Shown here: positions 47,111-60,000 of the stretch, piece after piece
Numbering within the stretch: the first letter of the stretch is position 1
Layout: the number at the start of each line of letters is the position of its first letter
Source: Paroedura picta
Taxonomy: Eukaryota; Chordata; Lepidosauria; Squamata; Gekkonidae
NCBI RefSeq assembly: GCF_049243985.1
Contig: NC_135380.1
Location: forward strand, 22,926,501-22,990,500
Direction: 5' to 3'
Length of the DNA: 64,000 bases
Translations under genes and position numbers: made by a program
The notes under the pieces: model-generated
The model's database searches: none
The model's input: the letters and a program-made list of their open reading frames with translations, nothing else
What the model was told of the DNA's origin: nothing

Positions 47111-48260
47111 ACACTTGTGACACTCCAAGGGTCTTGTGATATAATGAGAACTGGGCCGTTACATGATGCAGCCTCCCTCATAGCGAGATAGCAAAGCTTA
47201 TATTTCGTAAGTTGTCTGTACTTTGCAATCAACTTTTCTGCCAGTTTAAAGACCAGGAGGGTGCTTGTGCTTCTGGTGAGAAAAGCAGAACTGACCTACC
47301 ATGATAGAACTGCAATAGTAGACCGAAATGAGTGATGCCTTAAAGTGTATGAACTTACCCACATTAGAGACAAGATAAATCCATATTCTGCCCAAGTGTG
47401 CAGTACAACCAAGTGTATCTGAGTCCAATAGGGTTTATTCTTAGGTAAGTGTGCACAAGATCACAGGATAACTTCTAGAATTGTGAGAAATTATCCCCTG
47501 AAAAACAATCCTAATCAGGCATGCTAATAAAATGTCAAAAATGTATCCAAAGGTTAGCTAGCATAAGGACAAAACAGGAAAAGGGGGTGGTCAGAGGCCA
47601 AAGAATGTGAACTGCCAAATAAAGGCAGGGCCCTGAAGTGTCCAGGATCCTGAAGAACGCTAGACAGCTCATGAAGTTCGTATTGAAGGGTAAAGCAGTA
47701 CTGGATGAAGCTGTTGGTTCATTTTAATTCACAATTATCTTCTCTGACTAGTAGCTTTTGAAGATTCCAGAACAAAAGTAATTCTGCTATGCAGGATCCT
47801 TACAACTAGACTTGTCAGGAACTTAACTACAATCTACTCTGCATAAAATGCAATACTCTTGTCACTGATCCTCAAACCTTTCTTACAATACCAATATTAA
47901 TTACAGAAGTGGAGCATTTTAGTGGAGAGAAATTGACCTGCATTTTTAAAATGAGGATTTTGTGGAGGATTAACCAGTAAATTGGTACCATCAATTGCTG
48001 TTTTAATGGCTACCAGTTTTTCTTTAAGCCTCAGGCAGCATTGCCAATAGCAACTGAAACTATGTGTTTGTATATATAGTGCGGGGTCAGGCTGCTTCTG
48101 ACTTTTAGCAACCCTGTGAATTAATGAATTAATGATTAGGTCTTGAGTCCTTTTCCTGCTGCATTCAGTTTTTCCAAGCATTGTCTTCTTTTCCAGTTAC
48201 TTTTCTCCCAATGTGAACAAAATTTAAAAACCCTCAGTTTAGTCATTTTAGCTTCTAAGG

Positions 48261-48625
48261 CAGTAGTTCTCAATCTTCCTAATGCCGTGACCCTTCAATA
48301 CAGTTCCTCGTGTTGTGGTGACCCCCAACCAGAAAATTATGCAAGTGTTCTTTCACAGAAATTTAACCAAATGATAAATGGTGTGATCCATTGTTCATGA
48401 TTGTATATAAATGTTTTTTCCTCCGGGGTTGCTCAGTTCAGTTCTGCCTCTTGTCCCACCATGCCGACCTCGTTTTTTGCTGCTTCTGCTCTATCTCGAG
48501 CTACTCCGGAAGGCTGTTGTGTGGATAGTGCCCCCCCCCAGCCAAGCTGCTTGCCCTGCCCAACCCCTGTGAAAGGGCCATTCGACCCCCAAAGGGGTCC
48601 CCAACCCCCAGGTTGAGAACCACTG
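48261..48625 (+). mobile_element. SPIN-like hAT transposon, non-autonomous
   Basis: Left end CAGTAGTTCTCAATCTTCCT then GTTGTGGTGACCCCCAACCA. Right end, read inversely, CAGTGGTTCTCAACCTGGGG then GACCCCTTTGGGGGTCGAAT. Flanked by a diverged 8-bp duplication TTCTAAGG / TTCGAAGA. Both ends match the SPIN hAT family as I remember it. No transposase seen. Confidence 0.65.
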
Positions 48626-49494
48626 TTCGAAGAAGAGCTCAGACTTAATTTGGTGTAGAACCCACTTGTCTCTTTGGTATCCATAAAACTCTTCCAACAC
48701 ATTCCAAATGATTCAACCTTCAACTTCCACACCTATACATAGTAATGTGAAATACTGCTACGAGATTTAACTTGATCACCAGTGACATATCAATATACTT
48801 AAGAATCTTTTCTAGCTTCTTCACGGCCGCCCTTCCCAATCTCAACCTCCTTCCGATCTCTCAGTTGCAGTCTCCCTTTTGGCCAATGATAGAGCCAAGG
48901 AAAAGAAAATCTTGAACAATTTCAGTTTCATCATCAATCTCAAAAGTTGCATAACTCCCCAGTTCAGCTGTAATCCTGATTTTTAACTTTAACCTTTAAG
49001 TCCTCACCATTTTTTTGCCATGATGTCTGTCTGCATATCTCAAATAGTTAATGTTCCTTCTGTCAGTTTTCATTCCACCTTCATCTAAATCTAATCCAGC
49101 TGTCCTAATGGCCAATAATCAAATTTCCCTCTCCCATTTTGTCTGTCAGCACACTCTGCAAAAATGTAGGACAGAAATACTTAATGAAATTGATAAAACA
49201 TTTTAAATTCTGTATTATAACTATCACTCTAAAAATTTTAATGTTTTAAAAAAGCTCATGGAGAAAGATCTCCATGACAAAGATACTCATTGTTTGGTGA
49301 AGATGCCACTGTCCTTGGAAGATGGCAGAATCTTTTCAGGAATAAGAACTTTTTTTTTTGTATGCCCCTCACAGTTGTCAGGTTTGTCAGGAGCAAGACA
49401 TGGACCAAGGGCATGTCCAGAAACGAATAGTTTTGACTTTAATAATTGGCTACTGATTGACTTTCCCCTCATATCTGTACTCTTGTGATCCTTG

Positions 49495-49580
49495 TTCCAT
49501 TGTCTGAGGAAGAATGCACGCACTCAAGAGCTCACACCTTGAATAAATCTTTGTTGGTCTTAAAGGTGCTACTGGACTTA
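49495..49580 (-). mobile_element. Unclassified dispersed repeat
   Basis: TCACACCTTGAATAAATCTT then TGTTGGTCTTAAAGGTGCTA. Confidence 0.55.
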
Positions 49581-51984
49581 TGTCTATTCACATTAAACTG
49601 ATGTCTTGAGCGCAATGTTTGCACTGTTCAGGTATGGAATACGCATGTTCACCTGCTTCTACTCGAGCAGCAAGTGTCTATACTCCAGATTTGAGACCCC
49701 CATTAGTTACTCCTATTGTGCCTATATTTGGAGCTCTGTGCCATGTGCTCTAAGGACTGCTCAGGTTTCCAATAGTAGGTACAAAGTCCTAAAAAGTATC
49801 AAGATGGGTAGCTGTGTTAGCAATCTGTACCAGCAAGAGTCAGCAGCACCTTAAAGACTGACACAGGATGAGGTGTAACTGGACTCTCATTTTCTCCTGA
49901 AAAGATTTTTATTGCTGCACCTCCTCAGCACCAGAGGGCAGTACAACACCCTTCAACAGGCCCCTGAGCTGCTGGCTATGCTATCAAGTGCCATCAAATC
50001 ACAGCCAACCTATGGCACTCCTCATGGAGTTCAGGAGACACATTCAGTCAGAGATGGCTTCCCATTGCCCATATCTGGGTAGCAACCCTTAAGTTTCTGA
50101 GAAGAGGCTGGGCCATCCAGGTAAGGACTACATTCACACCAATATTTCGTACAGCAAGCAATCCAACTGTATCTGAACCTTTCCCAGCCCAGCATAATTT
50201 CTGAATTTATTTGGGAACACCTCTTCCCCAGCCCAAGTCAGTGAATGCAACTCCACTGTGTTAATATTTTAATTAATTTAATTTACTTGGAACGTAGCAC
50301 ATAGGTGTTTATTTTTCCCCTGCATAATTTAATTAAGAATGAAGTAAGCAAAACTATGTTTGTTAATTGAGTGTAGTGAAGCTTTTCCCTGTCTCAATAC
50401 ATGTTTTTGAACCTGGCTGTTTCTTGATTGTTATCTGTGCCACGATTGTTGCCAGAGCATTATACACAAGATTTCTGGGCCAAGTCATAATCCAGTTTGA
50501 ATTCCAATTCAACATTGTGCTTTGTGCAGGAGGCACAAAAAGGTGTGCAGATTTTAGTGCTTTCATTCATACTGGGAAACCATGTGAACTGGCATTAGTG
50601 GTCCTAAATGAACCTGGAAGGAGTTATGAGCAGGAAGCCTCCCAGACCACTATATTAACATGCCTAAATATTAAAACATGCAGCAGAGCCAAGGGAATTT
50701 CCAATTAATCCCAGGTACAGTGGTGCCACAATCCTTGTATGTTCAAATGTCGAAAATCAGTTCAGAACAGCACAGGTTAAACACTAAATCAGTATAGCAG
50801 TCCTAATGAAAGGTCCAATCTAGGCCAAATACCACTTAACCAGAGAAAGTATCTTATAGCTGGCCAGTCAAGACACGGACAACTCCTGGGAAAGCTGCTT
50901 AAGAGCTTTAGGCGAGGGGCTCATTACACAGGCTGCAATTCATTAGAACAAGCGGATAGGTTCTGCAATCTGTTGTAGGCTCAGTCTGCATCCCCCTCCC
51001 AAAAGTGGGTTTGAGAAATCTGCTATATAATTAAGCACTCAGCTCTACCTGATGTAGTTTTTGTAAGAGACTGATCTGTTCCAAGGATGCTATTTCCTAA
51101 TGTTCGTTCTGCTTTAACTGGAAGGTTGTACGACATTGTCCAGAGATTCTGAAGTTGTCCATGAAGGAAGCAAGGACCAAGAACTACCAATGGGTCAAAG
51201 GAATCCTGAGGATGGCCCTTCCCCACAAAACCACACAACTTATACCATTAACATGATCAAGCCCATTGTCATGTGCACTTTTCCTATTCCAGGTCCCACA
51301 TTTGTATCTCAATCTTTCTCCAGTGAACTCAGCAAGTGTATTTCACCTCTCCCTCACAGAAGTAGCATACGGACTGGTGCCAAGGCTACTTTCCTCTACC
51401 CATCACTGAATTCATAGCCAGCCACCAGTACCCCAAGCAGGTCTCATGGAACTTTGTCACCATAGACCACCACCCCTCTAAAATCCTCAAAGGAAGCCCA
51501 GACAACCTTTGAACTGATTCCCCAAGGTATCCTGCCTACAGCTGCTAATATCCTGCTAGTGCTTCACTGTAGCGCAGTCTTAAGGTGTACTCTTAGTTCC
51601 CGAAAGACTGAATCAGGGTATCCGGCTGCCTGCCATTCAACATGCCTCAATCCTCCGCATTGTATAGGATTTCTTCAGCAGGCAAGCTTGGAAAATTCCT
51701 TCACTAGTTGGTTCACCCCCTTGTATCACTGGACAGATGTTTCCTTGTTCTTGTACGAAGGCAGTGGCATCTACAATGAGAACATTTGCACAGTACAGCT
51801 GCCAGGTGCCTATTTGACCTCAATGAACAAAAGCTAGCAGCGATCTCTTCATCTATCCTACGTGGCAACTGAGGGGCTACTATCATGTGCAAGATACTGC
51901 CAAGCACAGTAATATCCCACGCAACATCCCACTTTCAGGCATAATGTTCTCTCTGCCACGTATGGCTGGTCTGTTTTCTAGGGA

Positions 51985-52243
51985 CAGTGGTCCGCAACCC
52001 GCGGGCCACAGCCCGGTGCCGGGCCGCGAAGGCCTTGGCGCCAGGCCGCAGCTCCCTCTCCCCGCCCCCCCCCCCCGCAGTAAAAAACTTCCCAGGCCGC
52101 AAGCTTGCGGCCCGAGAAGCTTCTTACTGCGGGGGGGGGGGGGGAATCAGGGCCACGCATGTGCGGTTTTGGGAACGCATACATGCCATGCGCGGGCGGG
52201 CAGTTGCCCTGCTGGTCCCCAGCAAAAAGGTTGGGAACCACTG
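51985..52243. mobile_element. hAT-like element with C/G-run palindrome
   Basis: Terminal repeats CAGTGGTCCGCAACC and GGTTGGGAACCACTG. Imperfect 8-bp flanking duplication TCTAGGGA / TTCTAGGA. The inside holds a foldback whose arms include runs of C and G around GCCGCAAGCTTGCGGC. Confidence 0.65.
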
Positions 52244-52649
52244 TTCTAGGAGTCAAATCTTGTACAGCCAGAAACCATCTCCAAAACACTGTCTGATTTG
52301 ATTGGCCTGGCTTTGTCACAACATGTAGAGTACAGTCTTCAGCTATGGAATTCTGATGTGTATTGTCTCATTTTCCTGTACATGCACAGCAGCTGTGGAA
52401 ACGACAGTCATACCAGCATTCTTAAAAGGGGAGGCTCCTTATGTATCTTTGTTCAAGACAACAGTCATTTTTCCGACCTTTACTTGCCATACACAGAATA
52501 TTGAGACAAGGTTGAGATAGAACCTACCACTTTATTGAGATCTTCAATCAACTTGGAATTTTATGAACCAGACATACGTAATAAACACCCAGAAGTGGAT
52601 TGCAAAAGGCACTTCCTGCTTAGGACACTGGCCATGGGATGGGCAGGTA

Positions 52650-52685
52650 AACAAGCTAGCTTCTCTGTACAACACCAGCCAAGTT
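52650..52685 (-). promoter_or_regulatory. MAT2A: METTL16 hairpin 6
   Basis: TACAGAGAA at 52669-52661 with a weaker, bulged stem (GCT/AGC plus AAC/GTT). Confidence 0.6.
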
Positions 52686-52760
52686 AGCCCTCCCAAGGCC
52701 AGCCACCTCAGCACTGCCCTCCCCTGTTTTACACAAGCCAGACCCCCTGTAGGTTGTCAC

Positions 52761-52787
52761 CCAAGGCTTTTCTGTAGGACACCTTGG
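52761..52787 (-). promoter_or_regulatory. MAT2A: METTL16 hairpin 5 (variant loop)
   Basis: Loop TACAGAAAA (52776-52768), the allowed A variant of TACAGARAA, closed by a perfect CCAAGG/CCTTGG stem. Confidence 0.75.
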
Positions 52788-52861
52788 CCTAGCAGGGAAT
52801 ACTGGAAAATCAAGGAATTTGTGGTGTCAAAAAGAAACTTTAGAAGCTGCCATTTGAGACG

Positions 52862-52885
52862 AGGGCTTCTCTGTACTCACACCCT
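52862..52885 (-). promoter_or_regulatory. MAT2A: METTL16 hairpin 4
   Basis: TACAGAGAA at 52875-52867, closed by AGGG/CCCT. Confidence 0.75.
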
Positions 52886-52980
52886 GTCCCAAACACAATA
52901 AATAAGCAATTATAAAAAAATTTCAAGTATGTAGGGTTTCTCCCCGCTTCCTTTCCAAATGCACTTGTGTTCTGAAGGAA

Positions 52981-53006
52981 GCTGGTTTCTCTGTAGCTAC
53001 ACCAGC
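52981..53006 (-). promoter_or_regulatory. MAT2A: METTL16 hairpin 3
   Basis: TACAGAGAA at 52995-52987, closed by a perfect GCTGGT/ACCAGC stem. Confidence 0.85.
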
Positions 53007-53145
53007 AACTTCAGAATGTGATTTGGACCTGACTTTGAAAACTTAAACCCTGGGAGTTTTGTGCAACATGGATTCCTTGGCTTTTCTGAAGAAAAAATAA
53101 TTCCAGGCGCCAAAGTATGCAGCCTACAGGCCTTGGATACATCCC

Positions 53146-53170
53146 TGTGACTTCTCTGTAATACATCACA
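53146..53170 (-). promoter_or_regulatory. MAT2A: METTL16 hairpin 2
   Basis: TACAGAGAA at 53160-53152, closed by a TGTGA/TCACA stem. Confidence 0.8.
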
Positions 53171-53843
53171 AAGTTGGCCAAGTGCCTGTTCTGATAAAAG
53201 TTGGTGGGGTTTGGCTAGTGCTAAAACCATGCATAGGACCTCTTTAAAACCTTATTACGTACATCCTCCAAGAAGACAGAGTAGGAAATGATTAAAATAT
53301 GGTGCTGACTTAATTTAAGAGCATAATACCATGGGTTGTCATACCAGATCTGCCTCCATATAAAACCACACCAAACTGGAACTCCAGATGGAACTTGTGC
53401 TGCATGCAAGGCTATCTGGTAAGAAAATGGCTCACAAGAGAACTACTTAGCTGGAGGAAAATGGGCTTTACATTCTCAGTGGAGCCAAGTCATTGCATCA
53501 TGCAGGTCTATGTTTTTGGATAGAGACTATGTGGAACCACAGACGTTGCATGTTACAATAGGAGTTTCTTTTTTCACTGTTTCAAGGAAAGGAGACCTGT
53601 TAGATTTTGGGAGAACATGAAGATTAGACTGAAGCACTGTTGATTACAGCCTGTTCCTCTCTATATTACACTGACAGCTCCTATGGTCAACTGGCTCTAC
53701 TTGCATGTCAAGAAAGAGGAAAAAGCACAGTGCAAATTGTGGTCCCCATAGGAATTAATATGCCTGGAAATGGACAGTGTGCACCAAGTTAAGAGCAAAG
53801 AAGGACAGGACCAGTTTAGGGAAGGGGGCTCTTTCCCACAGAG

Positions 53844-53875
53844 CCTGAAAGTTTCTCTGTAATTACACCAACAGG
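53844..53875 (-). promoter_or_regulatory. MAT2A: METTL16 hairpin 1 (MAT2A 3' UTR)
   Basis: Minus-strand loop TACAGAGAA (53861-53853) within a CCTG/CAGG-closed stem, 25 bases after the stop codon. This matches the position and motif of hairpin 1, which in mammals governs splicing of the last intron. Confidence 0.85.
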
Positions 53876-53899
53876 ACTGGGGAAAGAAGCCCTACATAT

Positions 53900-54002
53900 T
53901 CAGTATTTAAGTTTTCTGGGTACTTCCCATGGGAAGCTGTCCCTACCAAAGTGGCCATAGGCTGCAGTCTTCTGATAAATAGGCTTCTTCAGATCCAGAT
54001 CC
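53900..54002 (-). CDS. MAT2A: MAT2A exon 9 with stop
   Basis: Encodes [20 protein letters not shown] then [13 protein letters not shown] and TGA. Acceptor ATTCCAG. Confidence 0.97.
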
Positions 54003-57000
54003 CTGGAATATACAAGTCCGTAACTCAATATAGGGCATTCACCAAGCAAAGCAAAAAGCAGCAACACCTGAAGGATCAACTTGTACGCAGGGATGCTCAA
54101 TAATGTAGGTCCATAACGGATCAATGGCTGCCTTGTAGAACTCACAGTAACCCATTTATGCCTTTTGGGAAAATGCAGACAACAGCACAAAGGATGTCCT
54201 AAAGCTCTAAGCCTCTGGGCTCAATTGGCATTGTGTAGTACTTACCAGCCTGTCACAGCCGCTACATCCAACTGCAAATCACCACATGGCTCTCCAATGG
54301 GGTTGACACTAACTGAATAACCATTTTTTTCTGACCAGACCTGCCCATTTCCAGAGCACATTCTTCAGGACATGGGCAGCAAGGCGGCAACACAGCAAAG
54401 TTTGTAGAGCCAACCACCTCCAGGGATTGCAATGGCACGGGGATGCATTAAGTAAGTGATATGAAGGCTGTCTAAAGTCTTGGGCATCACTGATTCTAAC
54501 ACGTCTTTAATTTTTAGTGTTTATCCAAAGAGCAGCCTTAACAGAGAATCAATATTAATATGAAGCCCTTGGAGACTGTTCCCAGTTAGAGAACTCAAAT
54601 ACTCTACAGGCCATCATTCAGCTGTACTACCTTGTTCTTATCAAATTCCCTGCAGCATACAGGTGACCTGACCTCAAACACAGACTGCAGCTACTTCCTT
54701 TATCCCTACAGATCAGCAGGTTAATTCCTCATTAACATTTTTCCTCCACTAGTCTGCAGTAAACGGGGGGAGTGTCACGTAATGGGAACTATATCAAAAC
54801 CAATGTATATATGCAAGGCAGTTGATCACTGGCTGTGTCTTGAACATTTGCAGCCTAGCTTCATCCTTATTACCTTGCTTGTATTTATCTGTACAGATGT
54901 GCATGCTTATTCTGACCATTTTTTTTACCTGACAATGACCCCTGGGCGGAGGTCAAAGTTCTTCTTCACAATTTCTAGCAGCTCATGCTCACTCTTTTGG
55001 GAAGTGCCATAATGGAAAATAGAGACTGATAACGGGTCAGCCACACCAATAGCATAGGAAACCTGGAAACAAAATTAACAAACCACAAGCATTAAAATAT
55101 GCAGTAATTTCAAACATCCTGTAGGACCACTGGTTTCCATCCCTGTAGACATGTCTGCCTGGTTATTATATCTGGTTTAGTACATAACCAGCACCTCTTA
55201 AGCTAGAGAGAAGCCTCTACCATAAACGATCACTATTTTGTGTGTAAAAATCTGATGCAGGAATTGGGACCTACCAAATGCCATATATTTACTGATCTGA
55301 AAGATCTTCCAGACCACACTACCAGCTTATACTTTTGCAATGCCAATACACCACTTAAGGCGACTGTGCCTTGTTTAGTCATCTATCTACATAACCGCAT
55401 TTGCCCCAAACTTTTAGCTTGTATTTTGAATTTTATCTGACTGGTCTGTCAACATAAAGGGTGCCTGAAGATTACACCTTTAGAAGCTAGTACATGTTTA
55501 TAGAGTACTGTTAGCTAACTGCAACTTAGCTGTAGTCCCCATTCCCCCTGCCCAATCTTTCAGCACAGAAGAAGCAGGTTGACTATACCTGGACAAGTAC
55601 TCTCCGACACAGACCAGACATTACAAGGGATTTTGCAACCCAGCGAGCAGCATAAGAAGCTGAGCGGTCGACCTTTGTGTAGTCTTTACCAGAGAAAGCA
55701 CCACCTCCATGAGCTCCCCAGCCACCATAGGTGTCAACTATTATCTTTCGGCCAGTCAAGCCAGCGTCACCCTGCAATTAACATGAAATCATTTAGCTTC
55801 CCTTTTATAGTCCAGATGGACACTTTCATAAGACAAAGTTGTTGATGCAAAGGGCTGTAAAAGTTTTATTTCACACTTCCCCCCAAAACACCATAAATGA
55901 CACTTTATATGACCAAGACATATTCTGTAAATACAAAATTAATTTTCATAAACATAAATGAAACTATACTACCGATAGCTGTGTCTAGAACCCGACACAG
56001 AGTTGCAGCAGAAGAGATGTCAAGCCCATATCAACTCACATGTGATGTCCCTCAGGATGCGGCCCTCTCCCACACGCTTTTTAATGTCTTTACGTGCCCT
56101 CTGGCCCAGCTGGTCTGGAATTTTGGGCTGGGTTGCATCAGTAGTTGATGACACTCAGCTCTATGTCCTCATAGATGGCTGCCTAAACTCCCCCCCCCCA
56201 TACATTTGCCAGATGTTTAAGAAGCTGTAGCTGGGTGACTGGAGCAGAATTGCCTGAAATTCAACCCCTCCAAAGATGGAGGGATCCTTTGACCTGGAAT
56301 GAAGGGGGCAGACCAGGAAGCGCGATTACCTGATCTGGTTGGGGTATATCTTAACACCTCGCCTTGTGCCAGGAATCTGGGAGTGATCCTTGACACTTCT
56401 CTTACTATAGAGGTGCAGGTCAGGCAAAGCTACTAGCACCCTATCTGTCTCCAGAGCAACTGGCCAGTGATCCCTTCAATAGTCACCTCAAACATTGATT
56501 TCTGTAACTCGCTCTAAGCAGGCCTTCCCTTGTTTGATTTGTCTTATTATTATTCTGGTAATGTTAATATGACGTGGGTTTTTTTATTCTGTAATCCACC
56601 ACATTTCACAAGAGTGATGGATAATAAATCTAATAATAATAGCTACCATCTACAGCCTCTCAAAAAGCTAGTATATTTGTTGTCAACAGAACAAAAGCCA
56701 CTCATACCTGGGGTCCACCAATTACAAAACGACCACTCGGCTGCAAGTGATAGACTGTGCTATCATCCAGATATCTTGCAGGCACAACAGCTTTGACCAC
56801 TTTCTCTTTCAAGGCATCTCTCATTTCATCCAGACAAATTTTATCATCATGTTGGACAGAGATAACAATCGTATGGACTCTAATGGGAACAACAGCACCT
56901 CGATCCTGCCTGTACTGCACAGTCACCTGAAACACAACCAAGATAAAGTTAGTATTTTATATGTTCTGCATACCTTCAGATTCTGACAAACTATTACAAC

Positions 57001-60000
57001 TAAACGCATAACTAACTGGCCTCTTCTAGCAGAGAAATGTTCTATGGATGTACCCATGTGAAGTAGCCCAGTGAAGTTTGTCTGCTGCTTTGCAGCAGCT
57101 ACTTATGTAGGCTGGCTTTCATTCACATTCCTTTCACTAGAGATTTATACCAACAAGACACTTACCTGTGTTTTTGAATCTGGGCGCAGCCAGGGCAAAG
57201 TACCATTACGACGGAGTTCTGCCAGTTTAGCATTCAGCTTGTGTGCCATTATAAGTGTCAAGGGCATGCACTCTTCAGTCTCATCAGTAGCATAGCCAAA
57301 CATCAAGCCCTGTAACAAACAAATATTTGGAAATCCAGCTTCCAAGAGAGCCCTAGGAATTCTATCAGATTTTGTGCAGTCTGAATACCAACCTGATCTC
57401 CAGCACCAATGTCTTCTTCATTTCTGTCAAGATGAACTCCCTGAGCTATATCAGGGGACTGTTGCTCCAGCGCAACCAATACATTGCACGTCTTGTAGTC
57501 AAAACCTAGGAACCACAAAAGCAATTAAACATAAAGAGCCAAAAGTTTTCCATTCAGAACCAGAAAAAGCTTATCTCATAAGGACCACCTACCTTTTGAG
57601 GAATCATCATACCCAATGTGTTTGATTGTGTCACGAACAACTTTTTGATAGTCAACCGCAGCTCTGGATGTTATTTCACCAGCCAGAAGAATCATTCCAG
57701 TCTTAGCAGCAGCTTCTACAAAAGACCATTATATTCATGTGAGTTAAGGACTGCTGATCTCAACAGGTGTTTTCTTCCTTTAATAGAAGAGTTCACTCAC
57801 CACATGCTACTTTGGCATCTGGATCTTGTCTAAGATGTGCATCAAGGACAGCATCACTAATTTGGTCACAAATCTTATCTGAAATTAAAAAGCTCATGTT
57901 ATTTTCTAAACATCGGGTTGCTATTATTCCAAAGCTTTAATAGTTCAGAAAATTAGCAATTTTATTCATTTACATACCCCAGTAGTATCACAAGATAGGA
58001 ACATTTAATCTAGTAATTTGCTAGTTATTCCTGGGCTGCATAATTATTTGAATTTTTAAAATTTGCATATTACTAAACCATGTATCAAAGTACCTTTCTG
58101 TTACTAAAGTAAGGAGGCTTAACTAAAATCTTCACTCATAAATAGCTATTATTCTTTGACTTCAAGGACTGGGGAACCCAAATATTGTCTGAACGGCATA
58201 GGAGAGTCCAACCTTACATTACATCAATTACAGGTTCAGTTGAGCCACTCACACATTGCATCTCCATTTTTTGCCATCCCAGATTCTTTTACCTAATCAT
58301 ACATAATCTGATTCCAAAGCATTAAGATGCTACAACTAGAGCTAGAATCACATTGAGAATGTTGGATTTATAACCTGCTCTCTGATCACAAAGCTCTCCT
58401 CAGTGGCTTCCCCCCATGCCTAAGTCCTTTGCGTCTATGCCCCAATGTTCCACTGATGAACTACTTTAGCGCTGAATAACTACTTATTGTAGTAGGTGAA
58501 TGATTAGCTAGAGACTTTTCAGAATAATGCAAGGACAAAGACCACCAACAGTTCCACATAACACAGGTCTCCAGAACACGAAGAAGACTGAGTCACAACA
58601 CTCAGTAAAAGCAGTCTAGCTTCTACCAAAGAAGGCCCAGTATATCAAAGGAAGTGTTGTCTCCTCCCAGTGTTCTAACAAAACCTCACCAGGAATGTCT
58701 ACTGTATTTTAGTTCCAATTGTCAATGCTCCCGTCCAGTAGTTGTGCCACTAAGCCAAGAATAGCCAGCAACACAGTCTACATAAAAGGATATAAATGTC
58801 ATTTACTTATTGGTTGTATATACTGCCACCTCCATGCAGAGGGGCTCAGGGTGGTTTACAATGTACTATATAAAATCACAATAAAATATCATTAAGATAT
58901 TAACATATCCAACTGTCAGGGAAAGAACATATACATCCGTCACTGGTCACATGATTAAATCATGAAGCTCTCAAAGTCACAGCAGCAACTTTAATTATAA
59001 AGCCAGAATATGTTATGGTGCTCAAGTTAAGCCGGGTGTATTTATCAAACGTTTATTTGCTAGTCGCTGTATCACAACACAATATAGTGAACCATCACAG
59101 ACCAATGCTAACCTTTATTTCCAAATATATAAGGCTCTTGTGCAGAGCAGGAAAACATTCTAAAAATCTAGTCAGGAGGGCTGCTGTGTTGGTCTGAAGC
59201 AAAATGAAGTTTGAGCCTGGTAGCCCCATTAAGACCAATCAAGTTTTATTCAAGGTAAAAGCTTGCGTGAAGGCTTGAAACTTAATAAGTGCACTCAAAA
59301 ACCAATTCATGATGGCAAAACCAATGTGACCGTGATACAAAATCTATCCAACAAAAGGAAAACAGGCATCTGGCCACAATGTACTTGTCAAAGGCACAAA
59401 AACATGTTGCAGATGCAGCCACTAAAAAACTTGATCAGGTTGTCTTGTGCAGGTTTTTGTACACCTCAGAGAGCAAAGCTGTCATGGGGTGCCGCATGGC
59501 TTAATGAGGCAACATGCCCATGGTGCAACTGCTGATTTCCTGCAGCGGAAGCCACCCTGACTTCCCTTCATTCTGCTCCTGCAGCAAAGACTCCTTGTTA
59601 GAATACAGATGATCTTCCCATATACAAAAGCACACACATACAGAGCCGAAAATGGATTTCCCAGCTATCTCACCCTCCAACTGCCACCACTCAGCATTGG
59701 CAACTACCCAACCGTCATGGCGGAGGACAAAAAACACTTCCTACCGAAGTGCTCGTCTCACTTCAGACTAATCAAACCAAGCCTTTCCATAAATCACATT
59801 TACTCCCATCCTCTCTTCTCCCAACACTCGCACTCGATTTCTAGGAGCAAAAAACAACAACAACTGAGAGCTAAATACGACCCGCCCTTCCTTAAAGAAG
59901 TCTGGAATGGGGGACATCCCGTTCACCATCTCTTGTTCTAAGCCTCGTAAACCTGAGCATCCCCTTTCCCCTCCTTCCTCGCACCACTTCAAAGACGATG

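Larger units (their letters stand above)
46800..52500. other. Gene-free, repeat-rich spacer between VDAC3 promoter and MAT2A 3' end
   Basis: No coding exon or RNA gene was recognised on either strand. Contents identified are copies of an unclassified dispersed repeat near 47.0, 49.5 and 49.8 kb, a SPIN-like hAT element at 48.26-48.63 kb and another hAT-like element at 51.99-52.24 kb. The rest shows no family resemblance that I can name. Confidence 0.6.
52515..53899 (-). terminator. MAT2A: MAT2A 3' UTR and distal poly(A) signal
   Basis: From the stop the minus strand stays free of splice structure and carries six METTL16-type motifs. An AATAAA at 52536-52531 would end the transcript near 52.515 kb, giving a 3' UTR of about 1.4 kb. 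Confidence 0.65.

Noticed and set aside
55985-56230. Open frame with VPQ and DDTQLY motifs, looking like a reverse transcriptase gene
   Set aside because: Frame-shifted L2 LINE remnant inside MAT2A intron 6, not a gene.
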